A DNA stretch of 64,000 bases from Alitta virens (Eukaryota; Annelida; Polychaeta; Phyllodocida; Nereididae): the NCBI GenBank assembly GCA_932294295.1, contig OW028579.1:32189250-32253249 (forward strand), written 5' to 3'. Under the pieces are notes generated by a model. The model worked only from the letters and a program-made list of their open reading frames with translations, was not told the DNA's origin and ran no database searches. Positions within the stretch are counted from its first letter, which is position 1. Each line of letters starts with the position of its first letter. Both the position numbers and the translations under genes were made by a program. Shown here piece after piece: positions 58,254-64,000 of this stretch.

Positions 58254-59564
58254 ACACTGGGAACTCTGTGGTCTGGGGTTGCTAGTCACTTTTTCTTGAT
58301 TAGATGGCCCTATGAAATTTGTACTTTGAGTTATCACAACAAACTATAGCTGCAGTAACATTCTCCAGATTCTACTAATGCTTACATTATCTCAATGGCA
58401 AATGTCATGATGATATGGTATGGCTGGGATTGACATCAATGTATTTTTATTCAGCTTGCATTATAAACAGAATATTACAGTTTGTCTCATGATATAAACT
58501 CTTATTCCAAAACAATAACACAGGCAGATATATGGTGATGATGAGATTATCCATAATGTATACACGGATATATTTGAACCGTTGCACTCAGTGTCATGTA
58601 GTGCAACAATAGTACCATTGATCTACAAATTATGGCAAATTAACTAATTTGGCAGACCATTATAGTTAAATATATATATATATATATATTACGATTGAAC
58701 ATTAAACAATATCCCATTCCATAAGATTAATTATTGTCATCCTTTTCACATTTTCACAATACTACATTAAGAATCGGCTTATAAAATCTAATTAATTAAT
58801 CACAATTTATGGATTAATCAATGATGACAATTCTTGAGCACTCCCTAGAAATTCTGATGGGCAATTAATATCTATTTTTCCTCAATTAATTTCCATATGA
58901 ATGCCAACAATCAATCCAGCAGCCAGTGTTGTAAAAGCCCAAATAATCCAACAAAGGATGCCAAAAATTGATTCTTTCTACCATGTAATCTGCATACAAT
59001 GTTCCCCTTGGAAATATCAATTGCAAATTAGATCTTTGTATTTGTGTTAACATTGTGGTTCAAAAACTGGATTATCTTAAACTAATCAAGAACAATTATT
59101 TTGAGATGTGTAAACACAATTGCTATGTAGGCTTAGTCTCAATGAGATTAGAAATATAATTTCATAATACTGTGGGTTAGCATGTATAGATTAAAACTGC
59201 AGTAAACTGTATCAATAAGACCATTATATTGAGTATCTTCGAAATTATAGACATATAAATGATGTACCTTTCAGCTGCATCTCAGTTTTAGCATCTTAAG
59301 GAATTTTCAAATTGAAAATTTTCTTACCTGAAACAGAGAAAATTATTTTGTCAAGAGAGTTGAACATTTCAAATGCATGGCAATGAACAGAAATCTACAA
59401 TGTATGGAATAATTTGATATTGAATTAATACATCGGGTAGTATTTAACTCCCTTTTACTAAATATTTTTTTCTATGACCACACTTCAAAGATATGAACTT
59501 TTTTCTTGTGGGATATACCATACAACTATGTTAATGAATATGACAATTGGGTTCATCTTATAAC
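58254..59564. other. AT-rich; (TA)n at 58669-58690
   Basis: 58730-58930 is dense in ATTAATTA and TGATTAAT-like homeodomain words. No gene was recognised. Confidence 0.35.
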
Positions 59565-59638
<74 letters not shown>

Positions 59639-59691
59639 ATAGTAGTAATAATGGTAGTAATAGTAGTAATAGTAGTAATAGTAGTAGTAGA
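59565..59691. repeat. (AGT)n trinucleotide array
   Basis: Pure AGT from 59565 to about 59637, then AGTAAT mixtures. The polyserine and polythreonine ORFs are artefacts. Confidence 0.95.
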
Positions 59692-60367
59692 ACTAAAGGT
59701 TAAAACCAGGTTGGTATCCTGTATATTCAAATATTCACTTTCATGAAGTTTCATAACTAAACAATGATTTTAGACTTCTCTACATAATTCATTTACAAAG
59801 ACAACTGTGCAAATTGTTACATTGCAACAACATAAAACCATATAATGCATTGCATTGCCCCTTGTTGCTTCAATTTTACGATTCAATGCTACAATACAAA
59901 GGATGGAAATCATCAAAGAATTAGCTTCACAAAGGGCAGCACATTCTTAGTGTTAACACCATTGTTAACACCAATGTTTACACCACTGTTAACACACAGA
60001 ACTAAGTCGATCTGCACAGCAGTAGCAGTAAACCAATCCACAATTTTCTAGACCACTGGCTCAAATTAGCACACACAATAATAGAACATGCGCGCGCAGC
60101 TTCACAACAGTGCACCAGCCTCTTTTTCGTCCTGTTTGTTCTCATTCGATTGTTCGTAGGCTAACAATTTACTGAACAATTGGATTGTAAGATCTAACAG
60201 ACATCTGTATGTCCTTGCTGACCTTTTTGAACAATCAGATACTGTATACATACAAACCATGTATAAATGCTGCCAATAGAGTCGGCCATACAATAAACCT
60301 GTGCAATTAGTACTTATAATAAGCTTTCATATTTTTGACCATAAATGGAAGTTAAATACACCCCTAC
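59692..60367. other. unique sequence with a 12-bp tandem repeat
   Basis: 59951-59998 holds four 12-bp units of the TGTTAACACCAN type. No gene was recognised. Confidence 0.5.
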
Positions 60368-60493
60368 CCCAGATTGCATTTCAAATCGGGCCAGCGTCGT
60401 TTCTACATCGTTTTGACGTCGCCGACATCGCGCCAATGTCGATATGATTTTAGGATAAATGGAAGAAAAATACGATTTGGAATGCTATCTGGG
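60368..60493. mobile_element. MITE family C, copy 6
   Basis: Starts CCCAGATTGCATTTCAAAT and ends TTTGGAATGCTATCTGGG. A short AT-rich insertion lies near 60448-60472. Confidence 0.8.
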
Positions 60494-61099
60494 ACATTAC
60501 TCAAAAACTCGCGACACATTGGGGTATCTAAATTGTTGAAATATAATTTGGACAGTGTATACATGCCTTGCAGAAAAAAAAAGTTCTGTAGCTACTTAAT
60601 CACCCAATACGCACTGTACATCATTTATCTGTTAATTTAGGTTCATTTCTAGGACCTTGTGTACACTTTAAAGATCGAAGTTTAACAAAACCTACATTGG
60701 GTGTCTGGGTAACCTTTACAGACCTCAAATGATCAATCAAGGTTTCCAAGCATTTGAAATGTTATAAAAGGGTAAAGGTGTGCCCTACAAAAGAAAAATA
60801 CAGGCAAGCAAAAATTTTATATTTCTTACACTTTTGCATACATATGGACATTTAGCTTACACATATAGGTCTATGACAAAACACAACTCATAGGACCTAA
60901 TTTTGGCAGATTTATAACTTACTTACAGAAAATGTTTACTATTACTTAATACAATAGCTACATGCTACTTAGAATTCTTCCCACTGAAAGTGTGTCTTTT
61001 TTAAGAAATCTGCACACAGCAGGCTTTTCCGGAAATTATGCATGATCATAACCATTAAACTAAAACATAAATATCAAGCAACTAACATCAATATCATTA
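60494..61099. other. unique AT-rich sequence, nothing recognised
   Basis: No feature is visible. Confidence 0.4.
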
Positions 61100-61197
61100 C
61101 CCAGAAAGGATTCCAAATCGGGCCAGCGAAGTTTCTGCATCGTTTGGATGTCGCCGTCATGTTGCCGACGTCGATACGATTTGGAATGCTATCTGGG
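61100..61197. mobile_element. MITE family C, copy 7 (98 bp)
   Basis: Starts CCCAGAAAGGATTCCAAAT and ends TTTGGAATGCTATCTGGG with TA on both sides. It has the same length as the copy at 39761. Confidence 0.85.
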
Positions 61198-61689
61198 TAG
61201 GGCCTATATCCAAAACTAAAAGCTACATTAAACTGCTTGCAATGGATACAAATATTCCACTGAGCTGATTTTTTGTTCTCCTTTTTAAAGCAAGCAAGCA
61301 AAAAAAGGAAAATCCAATTCCATCCTGGAAAAGTTTGCATAACATTCATTAGCCACACAGTAGGATTTTGGGAGAATTCAGGAAATTGGAGAAACACCTC
61401 AAAGTCAAATCATGCCTCGATTCATCCCTACGAATAGGCAATGTGACATGAAAGATTACCCAGCCTGCAATTGAATGAGGCAGATCTGTGCAAAGGCTCT
61501 TTATAGGACACCAGCTATTAAACAAATGTCCAAACTGACGATTTCAATACGTGCCTTTTAGAGAATTACAAGTCCACTAGGATGGAGTATACATACATTT
61601 GCTTTCTGGTTAAAATTTACCAGTACAGCTGTATTTTTTACTCTTGTGGCGTAAGTCTATACATTTAGAGACAAATTTAAAAGTGAATT
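61198..61689. other. unique sequence, nothing recognised
   Basis: No feature is visible. Confidence 0.4.
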
Positions 61690-61802
61690 TAGTTTATTCT
61701 TTAATATGTTGCTTTCATTATATACATGTTTATGATAAAGGCGTATACGGCACCTGGTCCAGTTGTCTGCCTACCATTGTACTAATGGTAAATAAACTTG
61801 AA
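61690..61802 (+). mobile_element. possible LINE 3' end
   Basis: Ends TGGTAAATAAACTTGAAC, a signal-plus-tail pattern similar to 15160-15190 and 62430-62462. Confidence 0.35.
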
Positions 61803-61839
61803 CAAAATAACATTGCTTAGTATACCCCACCACTTTTTC

Positions 61840-61966
61840 TATTGTTCAGAAAGGGATATAACTTACGAAAACAATAGTTATCTCCCTTCTGCGTTCAAAC
61901 TGTACTTTTCATGCATAATAAGAGCAATTAAACAAATCAAACGATGAAAAAAATTAGTAAATGTGT
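61840..61966. mobile_element. repeat family E, partial copy 3
   Basis: GTTATCTCCCTTCTGCG, GCATAATAAGAGCAATTAAA and AAATTAGTAAATGTG parallel copies 1 and 2; the second half is missing and a CTAGCTG-type array begins instead. Confidence 0.55.
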
Positions 61967-62262
61967 TCTGTCTAGCTGTCTAGCTGTCCAGCTGCCTAGC
62001 TGTCTAACTGTCTAGCTGTCTAGCTGTCTAGCTGCCTAGCTATCCAGATGTTGCTGCTTAGCTGTCAAGCTGCCTAGTTGTCTAGCTGTCTGTCTGTCTA
62101 GCTACCTAGCTGCCTGGCTGTCTAGCTGCCTAGCTATCCAGATGTTGCTGCTTAGCTGTCTAGCTGCCTAGTTGCCTAGCTGTCTGTCTGTCTAGCTGTC
62201 TAGATGTCTAGCTGCCTAGCTGCCTGGCTGTCTAGCTGTCTAGCTGTCTGGCTGTCTAGCTG
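61967..62262. repeat. CTGTCTAG/CTGCCTAG array with higher-order units
   Basis: 8-bp CTAGCTGT and CTAGCTGC units. A larger block containing ATCCAGATGTTGCTGCTTAG appears twice, about 96 bp apart. Confidence 0.9.
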
Positions 62263-62462
62263 TCATGCATAATTACACTGATTTTAAATTTAAGCTTAAA
62301 CAACATATTTTAATGTAACTTTGTGGTTTAATATTTTATCATTTGTTTTAAAATTACTGAACTATTTATTATGTTTTTTTGTATTTTATGGGCCACATGT
62401 AAAACAGTCTTGTACTGATGGTGCCACCCATGCAAAACATGTTCAAATAAATAAATAAATAT
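62263..62462 (+). mobile_element. LINE 3' end inserted in the CTAGCTG-type array
   Basis: A non-repetitive 200-bp stretch ends CATGTTCAAATAAATAAATA, a polyadenylation signal with tetranucleotide tail. The CTAGCTG array resumes immediately afterwards. Confidence 0.5.
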
Positions 62463-62502
62463 CTAGCTGCCTAGCTGTCTATATGTCTGTCTGTCTATCA
62501 CT
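62463..62502. repeat. continuation of the CTAGCTG-type array
   Basis: CTAGCTGCCTAGCTGTC then CTGT units on the far side of the LINE tail. Confidence 0.8.
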
Positions 62503-64000
62503 GGCCAAGTGCAAAATATGATTAGCCCGAGGACATCATGTCAAATGCATTATGACAATTGTCGATGTAGTGACAGACTCACGAACATTTGACACATTGT
62601 CACTCTAATGTTTGGCACATGAGAGTGACCTTCAAACAATTAGATTTAGCCTCTGGCCTCCATGACACTCTCGGGTTAATTGGCCATGAATCATGTCATA
62701 CCGTCATCTGCCACATGCCATGTGTTATACTAACTTCTATAGGTATGTCCAAAATCATTCAAAATTAAAATTTAATTGATATATCACAGACAATAATGAC
62801 TGACAATTTTTACATATATTTGACAGTATTTTTATTTGTTCATTCAGTGTTAAATATATATTCTATGACACTAATAGTATATAATTTGTGAGCCTATTTC
62901 AGCCCATAAATATAGTATTCTAAATTTGCCCTTGTGATTAAATTGCAATATTGTTACACTACATACTACATTATAAAATAAATTCAAAGTAAATATTTGA
63001 CAGATTGGCTACTTGGGATAATTTTTTACCCAAATTCCTGCGTTCAATTACAATTTACCACTGACAAATAATATGAAATATGCAAGTATATAAATGTAAG
63101 CTTATGTAGAGCCAAATCTCCTGGCATTATATATATCACACGAAAGAATACAAATAATAGAAACTATACATCAGGATTTATGCAAAATTGTCATATACCC
63201 CATTTATCATTACGTCATCTAGCGATACAATTTAGCCCTGCTATCTATTCACATATAAATCATACATAATCCATAAGACCTGTAAGTTGCCCATACATAT
63301 GAATATTGAACCTAAGAAGCTGCCATATGATCCATCATGCGAACAGACATTGAAAAACCTGTGAGAAATACACCTGAAGTTTATTCGCTTAGAAATGAAT
63401 GATGGATGGCAATGATTTCTGAAGTGAATAATACTTTGGCTAAGTTTAGATGGTGTCTTTATTCTCAGAAGGAATACATCAATTACTATACAGAGAGACA
63501 CAATATGATGCAAGGATTAGGTATACATTCGTCTTGTAGTGATGCCATATTTTGTATGTAGATTAGGGTGTGTCAATTTTCTTAAATTCCAAAAAATTAA
63601 AATGAGGGGTGTTAAAAACATGCCTTTTGATTAGAAAACTCATAAACTACTTTTGTTTCCTCAATCCTAGTAGGTTTTGCTTGGTAAATACTCACCTGAA
63701 AGCAACAGTGCTCATAAACGTGCATCTTTCGTAACTTATTTAAAAAATGCACCCAAATGATGTTTAAATGACAGTTTTCATTAAACTTACAATTTAACCA
63801 TTTAAGACAACCCACATTGTTATTTAATCAGTAAAATTTAATTCATTTCATTATTTTACAATTTTTTTTACTGTACAGGCCAAAAATTATTGTTGAAAAT
63901 GTCTATTCTATCCTTAAAAGAGCCAGATCTTTTTTACACATTATAGTGATATTATGAAATAAATAATCTAATAGTAAATAAATGTAAAAACTATACAGTG
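62503..64000. other. AT-rich, no gene recognised
   Basis: Minus ORFs 63241-63513 and 63612-63815 lack motifs or splice context. Confidence 0.4.

Noticed and set aside
57942..58349. The full 135-codon ORF as a gene
   Set aside because: A strong donor falls inside it and the start is not an ATG; only the shorter exon interpretation is retained at low confidence.
59485..59754. Polyserine and polythreonine ORFs
   Set aside because: Translation of the AGT array.

Overview
The window looks like nuclear DNA of an animal, most likely a marine invertebrate. It is AT-rich, has no bacterial-style operons, and its only coding signals are isolated exon-sized open stretches with splice-like borders. It is crowded with microsatellites, tRNA-derived SINEs, short palindromic DNA transposons and LINE 3' ends. 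A motif in one repeat (GTTATCTCCCTTCTG near 61,890) recalls sequences I remember as common in mollusc genomes. That is a weak hint and I do not assign a phylum.

No complete gene can be read. The best coding signal is a minus-strand internal exon at 6756-6908: 51 codons in phase 0, with a TTTTTGCAG acceptor and a GTAAGT donor. Weaker plus-strand exon candidates lie at 27692-27893, 28435-28602 and 57924-58247. Two short GC-richer islands, 2404-2452 and 51396-51474, carry clusters of conserved promoter motifs (ZNF143/Staf-like, E-box, ETS, RFX X-box) and may mark transcription starts. The most recognisable protein fragment is the C-terminal tail of a non-LTR retrotransposon polymerase at 33459-33764.

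Layout. 1-6700: microsatellites, SINEs, a 29-bp tandem array, a 0.5-kb TIR element and a perfect 107-bp inverted repeat. 6700-13300: the exon and mostly unique AT-rich sequence. 13300-33000: scattered SINEs, MITEs and simple repeats with two exon candidates. 33450-37000: a LINE tail, then a 2.9-kb foldback DNA transposon whose arms are about 1.06 kb each. 37000-47500: the densest SINE/MITE zone, including a SINE with an internal 70-bp unit present four times. 47500-54000: promoter-like islands, a 200-bp perfect AGAGG array and a TATC/TACC array. 54000-64000: a pair of oppositely oriented MITEs rich in TGACGTCA, an old segmental duplication, one exon candidate, and a CTAGCTG-type array interrupted by a LINE 3' end.

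The repeat families recur with recognisable consensus ends. They are named here only for this window: SINE-A, SINE-B and SINE-C (all with tRNA-like A and B boxes), and MITE families C, D, E, G, H, I and J. I found no undescribed multi-gene system. The most interesting material is repeat architecture (foldback element, perfect hairpin, CRE-carrying MITEs) and the two promoter-like islands.
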